This document shows, one piece after another, positions 52,152 to 60,989 of a DNA stretch of 64,000 nucleotides. Numbering within the stretch: position 1 is the first letter of the stretch; the number at the start of each line of letters is the position of its first letter. This DNA comes from an uncultured Blautia sp. (GTDB taxonomy: Bacteria > Bacillota > Clostridia > Lachnospirales > Lachnospiraceae), in the NCBI RefSeq assembly GCF_934371575.1, contig NZ_CAKRNY010000010.1, forward strand, positions 1-64,000, read 5' to 3'. The notes beneath the pieces were generated by a model. It saw only the letters and a program-made list of their open reading frames with translations. It made no database searches and had not been told where the DNA came from. The position numbers and the translations under genes are program-made.

Positions 52152-55100
52152 TCACTTCTGAAAATGCGTCAATTGATTATAATTCCCCGAAAGCCACTTT
52201 TCAAGCACGGAATAAATCACTTTCATATCAATAGGCTTCGTAATATAACCGCTCATTCCACACTCTGCAGCGCGGCTTTCATCCTCCTGGAACACATTTG
52301 CGGTCATGGCGATCACAGGAATATTTTTCCAGTATTCACTTTCTCCTCCGCGAATGCGTTCTGTAGCCTCATAACCATTCATCACCGGCATCTGGATATC
52401 CATAAAAATCAGCTCATAATAGTTCTCCGGCTGGCTTTCCAGAAGCCTGATGGCGGCCTGTCCATTCTCTGCCACATCCACGATCAGTCCTGCCTCAGCC
52501 AGAAGCTCATAAGCAATCTCCCGATTCAGCTCATTATCCTCCACCAGCATGATTCTGTGCCCCTTCAGGAAGGTGAAATCCTTTTTACTTCTTTCAGCGA
52601 TACCTGCCCCAACAGCCTCTTCTGTGTTTTTTCCGTCATCTGACAGCGTCAGCTCCAGCCGCACAACAAAGGTCGTCCCCTCACCCTGACGGCTTACCAC
52701 CTCAATATTTCCACCCATCTGAGTGACGATAGACCTGGCAATGGAAAGTCCAAGTCCTGTTCCCTGAGTGGCATTTGTCAGGCTGTTATCCTCACGGGAA
52801 AAAGGCTCAAATAATTTCTTCTGAAATTCTTCGGACATGCCGATTCCATTATCCTTCACCACAAATGTATATCCGGCTCTGCCTGGCTTCAAGCTGCGCT
52901 CTTGCACCACCTGTACCTGGATCCGGCCATACTCCGGAGTATATTTTACCGCATTGGAGACCAGATTGATCAGAACCTGACGAAGCCGTACCGGATCTGC
53001 CAACACATGATCATCCCGAATTTCCTGTGTATCCACCTCAAAGCTCTGGTTCTTCTCCTCGGCAGCCAGGCGGCATACACCGTCAACCAGTTCCATCGTC
53101 CGTATAAGAGACAAAGGCTCCTTATGAAGCGCTGTATCTCCGCTTTCGATTTTGGACATATCCAGAACCTCATTGATCAGCTCCAGAAGATGCCTGGAGG
53201 AATCGTCTATTCTCTGAAGACAGTACCGGATACGCTCCGGATCATTCAGATGCTGCATTGCAATCTGTGTCATTCCAAGAATTCCATTCATAGGCGTGCG
53301 GATATCATGAGACATACTGCTCAGGAAAACACTTTTCGCCTTGTTCGCCTCCTCTGCTGACTTATAGGCAGCTTTCAGACTGTTCATCAGCTGTTCATTC
53401 CTGCTGTGGCTCTCCTGTACATCCGTGGCGATCATAGTCATCATGCTTGGCATAACACTTTCCTCATCCATGCGGATAAACTGGAAACGAACCCAGCGAT
53501 AAGTATTCTTCGCCCGGATCCTGGCCTCACATTCATAGCTGCCCTCCTGCTCCAGAAAAATATGGGAAAGCTCTGACAGCCTGATTTTCAAACGCACCTT
53601 TTCCCAGTCTGAGGGCTCGCAGTTTGGAGCCAGATACTCCTTCAGAAATTCCGAATAATATCCATCCGGAATTTTTTTGTCCAGAAGCTTCTGATTTCCA
53701 CGATAAGACACTTTATATTTCCCGGACATCATATCCACCAGCAAAATAATCTGAGAATTTCTTGCTACAGCGCGAAGAAGCTGACGGCTCTCACTGTCAC
53801 TTTTGTGGAGAAAATCAAGGATCTGATCTTCATCATCTTCCCTTTGCTTTTCGCTGATAACCTCCCAGTTTGACAGATCTATGGAAAGGCTTTTTCCCTC
53901 TTTCTCTTTTGGATCCACTGCTTTTCCATAAATGGAATAGCAGGTACGGATCCGTCCGGCTCCCATAAGATAAGTCAGATCCGCCTGCAGCTCCGGCTCT
54001 TTTTTCAGAAGCTCTACAAGCTCCGGACAGTAGACAGAGCCTTTTCCACGCACAAGCTCTTCAAGCACCTGATCCAGCTTCTTTGCAGTCTTGTAGCTTC
54101 GTCCTATAAAATCAGTGGCTGCATCCAGGCAGTCACTGATATGTAAAATTTCAATAAGAACACGTACATCAGATTTTGTATTGTCAAAATCAGATGGATA
54201 TCCCATTTTCCCATTCCAGGATTTATGATGCCCCAAAACTGCATCCTTATATTTACAAAGGGAAGGGATTCCCTCGATAAATTTCGCCCCATCGGTGGAA
54301 TGACTGAGAATATCATCCCGCTCCTTTTTGGTCAGCTGTCTGGACTGCTTATTCACAATAGAAGCCATTCTTATCATGCCAATATCCAGAAGCTGAGCGG
54401 ACTGAGAAACAAAATCCAGAATGGCTTCGCGGTTTTCCAGCACTTCCACCACGTTTTCATATCCAAAGGTCCCAACAAGAAGCTGCGGACATTTCTCAAA
54501 TACAGTCTTTAAAATGCGTCTGGCAATCTGCTCCACCATTGCACTGTGCATGGCAGTACTCTCATCACGGCTTACCATGATCTGGGTAAGAACCAGTGTA
54601 TTTACCTCATCTCCTGTAAGATACTTCAGAACGTCCCCAAGTGAACGCCACACTACGTCATTTACAAACGTATCGTTTTCCGTCCTGGACAGACGGCGAA
54701 TGGCATGGACATAATTGGATACACAAAAATCCAGAAGATCCGGCGCCCCATGATACTGCTCCTGATATTTCTCCAGCAGTTCCAGAATGGTAGGCAGGTG
54801 ATTGACTGCCACCTGAAAATAACGGCTGTCGGAAAAAAATACCCCTTCCTGACTGTCCAGATCATCATGCTCCATGGTGTACTCACAGAATCTCCTGTAA
54901 TCCTCAAGAAACTCTGTACAGGTAATCTTCCCCTGATAAAACAGGCAGGATTTATAATTGCAGTATATTTCATCCCGCATTTCATATAGATCAGGTTTTT
55001 TCTCAAGCTCGCGCTGATAATATTCCCCCAATACCTCAGATGCCCTGGAAAGAAGTGTCTGATCAATTTCCTGCACTGAAAATCTCAGAATGGAATTTCC

Positions 55101-55784
55101 AAGCAGATCATAATTCAGCTCTTCGATCAGCTCTTCAAAATCAAACCTGTCTCCATCCAGCTCCCTGATCTTCTCATTGCGGTAAAATTCCAGTGCCTCG
55201 TCTATATACTGCAAAAGCTCCTTTGCAGTACAGAGATTAAAATTGGCGATTACTATTGGAAAATTATAATAAGAATAAAGAATACGTTTTCTTACATCAA
55301 AATCCTCAATTTCAAAATAATGGGAAGAAAGCCCACGGATTCTGTTAAAATATGCTGCCCCTTTCTTTCCATCCTCCACACTGAACGGCCGGTTATAAAA
55401 ATTCCCCAGAAGGTTCAGCGTCCAGATATAAGAGTCCAGATCATCGCTTTCCTGAAAATACTGATCCAGAAGCTCCAAAACCTCTCTCATGGCAAGGGTA
55501 TCCTCATATCCCTCGTCATCAGCCAGCCGGATCTGGTGAAGGAATTCTTTCGCAAGGGTATGGCTCAGTTTCGCTTCCCCCTCCAGAAAAGGACGGATAT
55601 ACAGATTCAGAAGAGCCTCATTTTCAATATAAAGACGACGCATCACCCTGGATTTATTCTTCAGATTCTCGATCCATGCTTCCTGGTCATCTGCCTTTAA
55701 AAGATTTTCCTGAATACGGTCTTCCAGATTCAGATTTTCTTTATATTTGGTATAAAAATGAATAATATTTTCTTCTGTGATCAT
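52152..55784 (-). CDS. Large hybrid sensor kinase with a degenerate HD-GYP domain
   Basis: A 1210-residue soluble protein. Residues 1-400 are helical repeats without a recognised family. About 440-600 reads like an HD-GYP domain: SHSTDGAKFI, VLGHHKSWNGKMGYP and ILHISDCLDAATDFIGRSYK keep the later motifs, but the first His-Asp is LLDIG, with Leu in place of His, so phosphodiesterase activity is doubtful. A PAS-like region follows (about 680-800), then the kinase core ([42 protein letters not shown]) and a receiver (MLVEDNELN, FMDIQMPVMNGYE). Its start overlaps the diguanylate cyclase gene by 4 bp, linking c-di-GMP to this phosphorelay. Confidence 0.88.
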   Translation of the reverse strand: MITEENIIHFYTKYKENLNLEDRIQENLLKADDQEAWIENLKNKSRVMRRLYIENEALLNLYIRPFLEGEAKLSHTLAKEFLHQIRLADDEGYEDTLAMREVLELLDQYFQESDDLDSYIWTLNLLGNFYNRPFSVEDGKKGAAYFNRIRGLSSHYFEIEDFDVRKRILYSYYNFPIVIANFNLCTAKELLQYIDEALEFYRNEKIRELDGDRFDFEELIEELNYDLLGNSILRFSVQEIDQTLLSRASEVLGEYYQRELEKKPDLYEMRDEIYCNYKSCLFYQGKITCTEFLEDYRRFCEYTMEHDDLDSQEGVFFSDSRYFQVAVNHLPTILELLEKYQEQYHGAPDLLDFCVSNYVHAIRRLSRTENDTFVNDVVWRSLGDVLKYLTGDEVNTLVLTQIMVSRDESTAMHSAMVEQIARRILKTVFEKCPQLLVGTFGYENVVEVLENREAILDFVSQSAQLLDIGMIRMASIVNKQSRQLTKKERDDILSHSTDGAKFIEGIPSLCKYKDAVLGHHKSWNGKMGYPSDFDNTKSDVRVLIEILHISDCLDAATDFIGRSYKTAKKLDQVLEELVRGKGSVYCPELVELLKKEPELQADLTYLMGAGRIRTCYSIYGKAVDPKEKEGKSLSIDLSNWEVISEKQREDDEDQILDFLHKSDSESRQLLRAVARNSQIILLVDMMSGKYKVSYRGNQKLLDKKIPDGYYSEFLKEYLAPNCEPSDWEKVRLKIRLSELSHIFLEQEGSYECEARIRAKNTYRWVRFQFIRMDEESVMPSMMTMIATDVQESHSRNEQLMNSLKAAYKSAEEANKAKSVFLSSMSHDIRTPMNGILGMTQIAMQHLNDPERIRYCLQRIDDSSRHLLELINEVLDMSKIESGDTALHKEPLSLIRTMELVDGVCRLAAEEKNQSFEVDTQEIRDDHVLADPVRLRQVLINLVSNAVKYTPEYGRIQVQVVQERSLKPGRAGYTFVVKDNGIGMSEEFQKKLFEPFSREDNSLTNATQGTGLGLSIARSIVTQMGGNIEVVSRQGEGTTFVVRLELTLSDDGKNTEEAVGAGIAERSKKDFTFLKGHRIMLVEDNELNREIAYELLAEAGLIVDVAENGQAAIRLLESQPENYYELIFMDIQMPVMNGYEATERIRGGESEYWKNIPVIAMTANVFQEDESRAAECGMSGYITKPIDMKVIYSVLEKWLSGNYNQLTHFQK

Positions 55785-57358
55785 TCAGCTGTGCCCCTCT
55801 CAGAAATACGCCTGTGATTCCGGCTCTTACACAGATACATTCTGTGGTCAGCTTCCTTTACCAGTTCTGTGATTTCCCCGTCTTTTTCCTCAAATGCTAC
55901 AACACCATAGGAAAAGCTGATGCGGCGTGTCTCTCCATTAATCTGAAAACGAATCGGTTTCGTCTCCAGAATTTCATTTAGCTGCTTTCCTATCTCCTCT
56001 GCTCCAAGAGTAGACAGAATTAGGAACTCATCTCCTGCATATCGATATAAAATGTCATGCTTATCAATGACACGTTTCACATTTGATGAAAAATGAATCA
56101 GATACTGATCACCGTTTTCGTGTCCGTAACTGTCATTGATCTCTTTGAGATAATCCAGGTCAATAAATACAAGGCTGCCCTTCTGATGGTTCCGGATGAA
56201 CCGCCTGCTGTTACGGTCAAATGCCGCACGGTTCAGACAGTCAGTAAGCGTATCCTTCTCCATGTCATTCTTCATCCGCTCGATCCGAAGCTCTTCTTTC
56301 GCAAGGAGACGCACCATCTGAGTGTAGTTTTCCTTCTCTTTCTCCAGTGTCTCCAGATACAATTTCTCATATTCCGGTACTTTTCCACGGATTTCTTCCT
56401 TATCGCTTCTGCTGGCAGCCGTTCTCATCAGCCTGTAAACAGGACAAAAGCTTCCGCTGAAATTTCTGGCATTTCTGATATAGTCTCCAATTCGTATAAT
56501 ATCATCCCAACGCTCTTCCTCTGCCATCACCTGAAGGAATTCCGCAAAATGGTTGACACAGTAGCTTAACGTATCCCTGGCGCCTTCCCCTGCCTCTATT
56601 TTCTTCATATAAGCATTAAATTCTTCCGCAATTGCTGCCTTGTCCTTATACTGATGAAGCCTAAGATACAGCTCGGAAAACTCCTTCTGAAGCAGAAAAA
56701 AAGCCCGTCCATCCTCCGGAATTTCCTTCTGTTCGAGAACAGTCTGCATATCCCGGGCAGCCTGCTCTGCCCCTGCAACATCTCCCATTCCCAGACTCAC
56801 GTAAATCTTGCTGTCATAATAAACAAGCTCATTCAGCCTGTCCGAATCCCAGAAATTCACATCACTGTCACAGGGATCCATTCTGGAAATATCCATCATT
56901 TTTTCCAGATAAATATCTGCCTCCTGAAACAGTCCACAATCTGTAAAAGCTGCAGAAATGGTATTGTAAACCGATTTCAGCGAATTTCTTACGAAAAAAC
57001 CGGAATTCGCATATTTCAGTCCGTATTCCACGATTTTCGGCGGAAATCCAAGGCAGAAATACAGTCTTACCAGTGCAAGATACATCCTTGCCTTTTCTTT
57101 GGAACGCTCCAGGCGAAACCCTGTTTCACGGCAGATTTCAATCAGCGAATCTGCGTATTCCTGGAAATTGTAGGCAAAAACACCGTAACATACTACATAG
57201 ATTTCTTCTGTATATGCCGTAAGATCCTGCATCTGCTTCCATTCCCTGATGCAGCCCGCTGTATCCTCTTTTGTCCATGTTCCTGCTTTTATTCTCTCTC
57301 TCATTTCCTCTAGCTTATACATACAAGTCCGACTCTCCTGCTCATCACTGTTATTCAA
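55781..57358 (-). CDS. Diguanylate cyclase with helical-repeat sensor
   Basis: A 525-residue cytoplasmic protein. Residues 1-350 look like tetratricopeptide-type helical repeats (ALVRLYFCLGFPPKIVEYGLKYAN, DIYLEKMMDISR). A GGDEF domain follows (about 355-515), with DTLTDCLNRAAFDRN, FIDLDYLKEINDSYGHENGD and the active-site motif YAGDEF, which keeps G-D-E-F and should be active in making c-di-GMP. It overlaps the large hybrid kinase gene by 4 bp, so the two are one signalling unit. No EAL domain is seen. Confidence 0.9.
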   Translation of the reverse strand: MNNSDEQESRTCMYKLEEMRERIKAGTWTKEDTAGCIREWKQMQDLTAYTEEIYVVCYGVFAYNFQEYADSLIEICRETGFRLERSKEKARMYLALVRLYFCLGFPPKIVEYGLKYANSGFFVRNSLKSVYNTISAAFTDCGLFQEADIYLEKMMDISRMDPCDSDVNFWDSDRLNELVYYDSKIYVSLGMGDVAGAEQAARDMQTVLEQKEIPEDGRAFFLLQKEFSELYLRLHQYKDKAAIAEEFNAYMKKIEAGEGARDTLSYCVNHFAEFLQVMAEEERWDDIIRIGDYIRNARNFSGSFCPVYRLMRTAASRSDKEEIRGKVPEYEKLYLETLEKEKENYTQMVRLLAKEELRIERMKNDMEKDTLTDCLNRAAFDRNSRRFIRNHQKGSLVFIDLDYLKEINDSYGHENGDQYLIHFSSNVKRVIDKHDILYRYAGDEFLILSTLGAEEIGKQLNEILETKPIRFQINGETRRISFSYGVVAFEEKDGEITELVKEADHRMYLCKSRNHRRISERGTAE

Positions 57359-57398
57359 TCGCTTTCACACCAGATATTCGACAAAAGACCAGGTGAAT

Positions 57399-58487
57399 TT
57401 AATATATCACCCGATCTCTTCCCTGTTCTTTTCCTATATAAAGTTTATGATCCACATTCTTCAAAAGCGTATCCATACTGGATTTGAAATCATTCTCTTC
57501 CACGCCAAAGGTCATGGTAATGGGAATCCATTCGCCCCTCCAGTCAAAGAGATCATTACTCAGCTTTATCCGAAGATCGTTAAAAATAAGGCAAACCTCA
57601 TCCCCATTCATTCTTGGGAAAAAGAAAATAAACTCTTCTCCGCCCCAGCGGCATAGCCTGGCATACTCAGACAATTCTCTGCTCATAAACCTGGTAAGCC
57701 ATACCAGAACGGCATCTCCGCAGTCATGCCCCCAGTGGTCATTAATTTTTTTGAAAAAATCGATATCGCCCATACCAATAGTAAAAGCCACATCCGGGTA
57801 CCTGTCACGCTGCTCTGTAATGTACTGCAGCATCTGACGCCTGTTCCAGAGACCGGTCAGTGGATCTGTCCCTGCCTGCTTCTTCAGCTTCTCATTATAG
57901 AGCACCAGCTTCTTCTCAGCAGATTCCACATTGGAGCTGAACATGCTGCAGGCTACAGCCATAAGAACAAATGTAATGATCGTATTAATGATCTGCAGAA
58001 CAACTGTGGCTGTCTCTGACAGTTCAAGTACGGATACGTTCATCCTGCAGTATATAAAGAGACTAAACCGCACTGCAAACAGAAATACTGTGTATATAAT
58101 TTTATATCCCACTGAATTATAAACTGCAAAATATACCAGCACCATCATTTCAAACATCAGATGCTGAATACCACAATCCCATCCATACAAAACGACAAAA
58201 GCAATTACCCACAAAAGCTGCAGACCGGTACATATAAGTACACTGGTATGCACTTTCGTGCGATAGGTTGCGCAAAATGCAGCGACCGCCAGTAACGCAA
58301 ATATATCCCCTGTCCATACCTGCCTCTCCTGTCCTACCAGATACAGCACAAACGGAATGAGCAGAAAATAAGCCCCGAGAATCAGTAAAATAACTCTGAG
58401 AAGAAACAGGATACTCTGGGGCTCATTCTCATGAATTGCTTCTTTTTTTAATAATGAGAGAAACTTCTTCCATATTCCTCCACACAT
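57399..58487 (-). CDS. Membrane-bound diguanylate cyclase
   Basis: A 362-residue protein with about six membrane helices (30-190, for example LFLLRVILLILGAYFLLIPFVLYLV) and a C-terminal GGDEF domain. The latter has TDPLTGLWNRRQMLQYI, GDIDFFKKINDHWGHDCGD and the motif WGGEEF. The linker KKLVLYNEKLKKQAG forms the usual coiled coil. I place the start at the ATG at 58487; an ATG at 58517 is possible. It stands 41 bp upstream of the soluble cyclase on the same strand, so two cyclases and a hybrid kinase form one cluster. Confidence 0.9.
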   Translation of the reverse strand: MCGGIWKKFLSLLKKEAIHENEPQSILFLLRVILLILGAYFLLIPFVLYLVGQERQVWTGDIFALLAVAAFCATYRTKVHTSVLICTGLQLLWVIAFVVLYGWDCGIQHLMFEMMVLVYFAVYNSVGYKIIYTVFLFAVRFSLFIYCRMNVSVLELSETATVVLQIINTIITFVLMAVACSMFSSNVESAEKKLVLYNEKLKKQAGTDPLTGLWNRRQMLQYITEQRDRYPDVAFTIGMGDIDFFKKINDHWGHDCGDAVLVWLTRFMSRELSEYARLCRWGGEEFIFFFPRMNGDEVCLIFNDLRIKLSNDLFDWRGEWIPITMTFGVEENDFKSSMDTLLKNVDHKLYIGKEQGRDRVIY

Positions 58488-58581
58488 ACAAATGCCGCCT
58501 TTCCCACGAGCGTTCAATGTATTAATTGTGCACTATTTTCGAGAAAATTGCAACCTTTTTATATGATTTTTCAATAAATAA

Positions 58582-60024
58582 TCAGACTCTTGTACCCATG
58601 TAATAAAAGCCCTTGCAGGTATCCAGGCGCACATTTATATATTTTCCAAGAAGCTCCTTTGTACCGGAGAAATGAACCAGAAGATTATACTGGGTTCTTC
58701 CTGTAAAAATCCCCTTCTCTTTGCTTTCTGTCTCAACAAGTACTTCCTGAACCTCTCCCTGAAATCTGGAGGAAGCAGCTCTTCCTTTATCCTGAACCAG
58801 CTTTAAAAGACGGTCAAAACGATCCTTCACCACATCCTCCGGAACCTGATCCTCCATCTTCGCTGCCGGAGTACCGCTTCTTCTGGAATAGATGAATGTA
58901 AAAGCAGTATCAAAGCCACATTTCTCAACTACATCCAGAGTCTCCTGGAAATCCTCTTCTGTCTCTCCCGGAAAACCGACAATAATATCTGTTGTCAGAG
59001 AGATATCCGGCACTGCCTTTCGGATTTTCGCAACCAGTTCAAGATACTGCTCTTTGTCATAATGACGATTCATAATCTTCAGGATACGGCTGCTGCCGGA
59101 CTGCATTGGAAGATGCAGGTGATGGCATACCTTCTTGCTTTTACCCATATATGCGATCAGCTCATCAGAAAGATCCTTGGGATGGGAGGTCATAAAGCGG
59201 ATTCTCTTTAACCCCTGGATCTGTTCCACTTTCTCAAGCAATTCTGCAAATGTCACCGGATTCTTCAGCGTCTTTCCGTAAGAGTTTACATTCTGTCCAA
59301 GAAGCATAACCTCTGTGACACCGTCTGCCACCAGAGCCTCAATTTCCTTCACAATTGCCTCCGGCTCACGGCTTCTCTCACGTCCTCTTACATAAGGCAC
59401 GATACAATAGCTGCAGAAATTATTACAGCCAAACATGATATTTACACCGGACTTAAAAGAATAGCTGCGTTCTGTAGGAAGCTCCTCCACAATCTTGTCA
59501 GTCCCATCCCAGATGTCGATCAGCTGGCTGTCGCGGTTCTCCATTTCATAAAACAGCTCTGCAAACTTGAAAATATTATGGGTTCCAAACACCAGATTAA
59601 CAAAAGGATAATCCTTCTGAATTTTTTCCACCACCTGTTTCTCCTGCATCATGCAGCCAAACAGGACGATTCGCATTTCCGGATTGGATTTCTTCAGACT
59701 GTGCAGCTTGCCAAGGCGTCCGTACACCTTCAGATTGGCATTCTCGCGGACTGTACAGGTATTGTAGATCACAACATCCGCATCCTCAGTCTCCTGTCTC
59801 TCAAATCCGATCTCATCCATAATTCCTGCCACTACCTCAGACTGCTTCTCGTTCATCTGGCATCCAAATGTCTGAAGACAATAGGTGACAGGTCGTCCCA
59901 GCTCCTGCTTCTTCAGCGCTGTCATAGTGGCGAGCTTCGCCATATAATAGTACTGGCGGTCTGTGTCGTCCTGGGGCGGTGTGATGCTGGTATCTATTTT
60001 ACTGAAATCAATTTCATTAAACAT
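58582..60024 (-). CDS. miaB: tRNA-2-methylthio-N6-isopentenyladenosine synthase MiaB
   Basis: A 480-residue methylthiotransferase modifying A37 of tRNAs that read UNN codons. The N-terminal cluster domain begins QTFGCQMNEKQSE with further Cys in FGCMMQ and YNTCTVRENA. The radical SAM motif is MFGCNNFCSYCIVPYVRGRE (about 197-216), and a TRAM domain ends the protein (EKGIFTGRTQYNLLVHF). MiaB is separated from the related MtaB and RimO by the NTCTVRENA type motif. AAAGGG precedes the ATG. A terminator-like hairpin lies just upstream (60041-60066). Confidence 0.95.
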   Translation of the reverse strand: MFNEIDFSKIDTSITPPQDDTDRQYYYMAKLATMTALKKQELGRPVTYCLQTFGCQMNEKQSEVVAGIMDEIGFERQETEDADVVIYNTCTVRENANLKVYGRLGKLHSLKKSNPEMRIVLFGCMMQEKQVVEKIQKDYPFVNLVFGTHNIFKFAELFYEMENRDSQLIDIWDGTDKIVEELPTERSYSFKSGVNIMFGCNNFCSYCIVPYVRGRERSREPEAIVKEIEALVADGVTEVMLLGQNVNSYGKTLKNPVTFAELLEKVEQIQGLKRIRFMTSHPKDLSDELIAYMGKSKKVCHHLHLPMQSGSSRILKIMNRHYDKEQYLELVAKIRKAVPDISLTTDIIVGFPGETEEDFQETLDVVEKCGFDTAFTFIYSRRSGTPAAKMEDQVPEDVVKDRFDRLLKLVQDKGRAASSRFQGEVQEVLVETESKEKGIFTGRTQYNLLVHFSGTKELLGKYINVRLDTCKGFYYMGTRV

Positions 60025-60040
60025 AGCTTTTCCCTTTCAT

Positions 60041-60066
60041 AAAAAGAACCCCTGAATTGTGGGGTT
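60041..60066 (-). terminator. Terminator hairpin directly before miaB
   Basis: AACCCC (60066-60061) pairs with GGGGTT (60052-60047) around an 8-nt loop, followed by CTTTTT. It ends only about 17 bp before the miaB start. A promoter-like TGGACA-N17-TAAAAT lies about 20 bp upstream of it, so it may attenuate miaB or end an upstream transcript. Confidence 0.6.
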
Positions 60067-60165
60067 ATCCTGATTTAAATATTTTATCGTATTTGCTATC
60101 TTTTGTCCAGCAATTTATTTTCTCAGACTGCTTTTCACAACCGACCCAGGTGACTTACTTGATTC

Positions 60166-60222
60166 GGTTAAAAAAGGACTCCGGAAACCTGTTCGCACAG
60201 ATTCCCGAAGCCCTTTATATAG
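60166..60222 (-). terminator. Terminator after the Lys/Ala-rich protein gene
   Basis: GGGCTTCGGGAA pairs with TTTCCGGAGTCC (two G-T pairs) and is followed by TTTTTT on the minus strand, a few bases after the stop codon at 60229. Confidence 0.75.
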
Positions 60223-60228
60223 GGGAAA

Positions 60229-60714
60229 TTACAGCTCGATGTAATGTCCCTCAGCTTCACCGTTTACTACATAATATGCCTTATTCTCTTCTGTCTTAAC
60301 GTAAACTTTAATATCCTGGATATCTTCTTCTTTCTTGCCTGTCATCTCTGTCCAAGCTTTCTTTACCTCAGATACCAGATCCTTTGTTGTGAATTCCTTA
60401 CCTGCATACTGAAGGAAAACTTCCTCAGTTACTACAGCTTTTCTTGTTCTTCTTGTAGCAGGTTTCTTAGCCTCTGCTTTCGGAGCAGCAGCTTTAGCCG
60501 GAGCCTTAACAGTCTCTTTAGCGGCTTCCTTAGCTGTCTCTTTAACGGTCTCAGTAGCTGCCTTAACTGTCTCTGTAGCAGCTTTTACAGTCTCAACAAC
60601 AGCAGCTTTAACAGCTTCTGCCTTGGATGGCTCAGCCTTTACCTCTGCTGCACTCTTAGCTGCCTTCTTGGCTGCCATTGTTTCTGCCTTTTTTGTAGTT
60701 CTCTTTGTAGCCAT
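60229..60714 (-). CDS. Lys/Ala-rich repeat protein with conserved C-terminal domain (DUF6465-like)
   Basis: A 161-residue basic protein. Residues 1-95 are low-complexity (KRTTKKAETMAAKKAAK, then repeats of AATETVKA and KEAAKETVKAPAKAAA), like a histone H1-type tail. The C-terminal 65 residues form a folded domain (EVFLQYAGKEFTTKDLVSEVKK, DIKVYVKTEENKAYYVVNGEAEG). Proteins of this design are frequent in Lachnospiraceae; I recall the domain as DUF6465, role unknown. Nucleic-acid binding is plausible from the tail. A good promoter lies at 60794-60766, and GGAGG precedes the ATG. Confidence 0.8.
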   Translation of the reverse strand: MATKRTTKKAETMAAKKAAKSAAEVKAEPSKAEAVKAAVVETVKAATETVKAATETVKETAKEAAKETVKAPAKAAAPKAEAKKPATRRTRKAVVTEEVFLQYAGKEFTTKDLVSEVKKAWTEMTGKKEEDIQDIKVYVKTEENKAYYVVNGEAEGHYIEL

Positions 60715-60765
60715 TATAATAGCCTCCTTGACGGTGAAAATATTCTTCGATTTCGCTTCTATGAT

Positions 60766-60794
60766 AGAATACTACGAATTGAATTTTTTTGCAA
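60766..60794 (-). promoter_or_regulatory. Predicted promoter of the Lys/Ala-rich protein gene
   Basis: TTGCAA (60794-60789), a 17-bp spacer and TATTCT (60771-60766) on the minus strand. Start expected near 60759, about 45 nt before the start codon. Nothing else is seen between this gene and recG at 60990. Confidence 0.6.
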
Positions 60795-60989
60795 GTTTTG
60801 ACAAATCAGCGCTTGACAAGCTTTTTTCGCAGCTTCATAGGTAAAAATACACAAACAAAGCCTTTTAATTTCATAAAATCCACAGATGCAATTCTAAAAA
60901 ACCTGATAATTTTAGTTCGCTGCCACAGTTATTGCCAAATTTTTCCTGATTTTTTCAGTGTTTTTCGTTATTTATTTCCCTGCACAACA

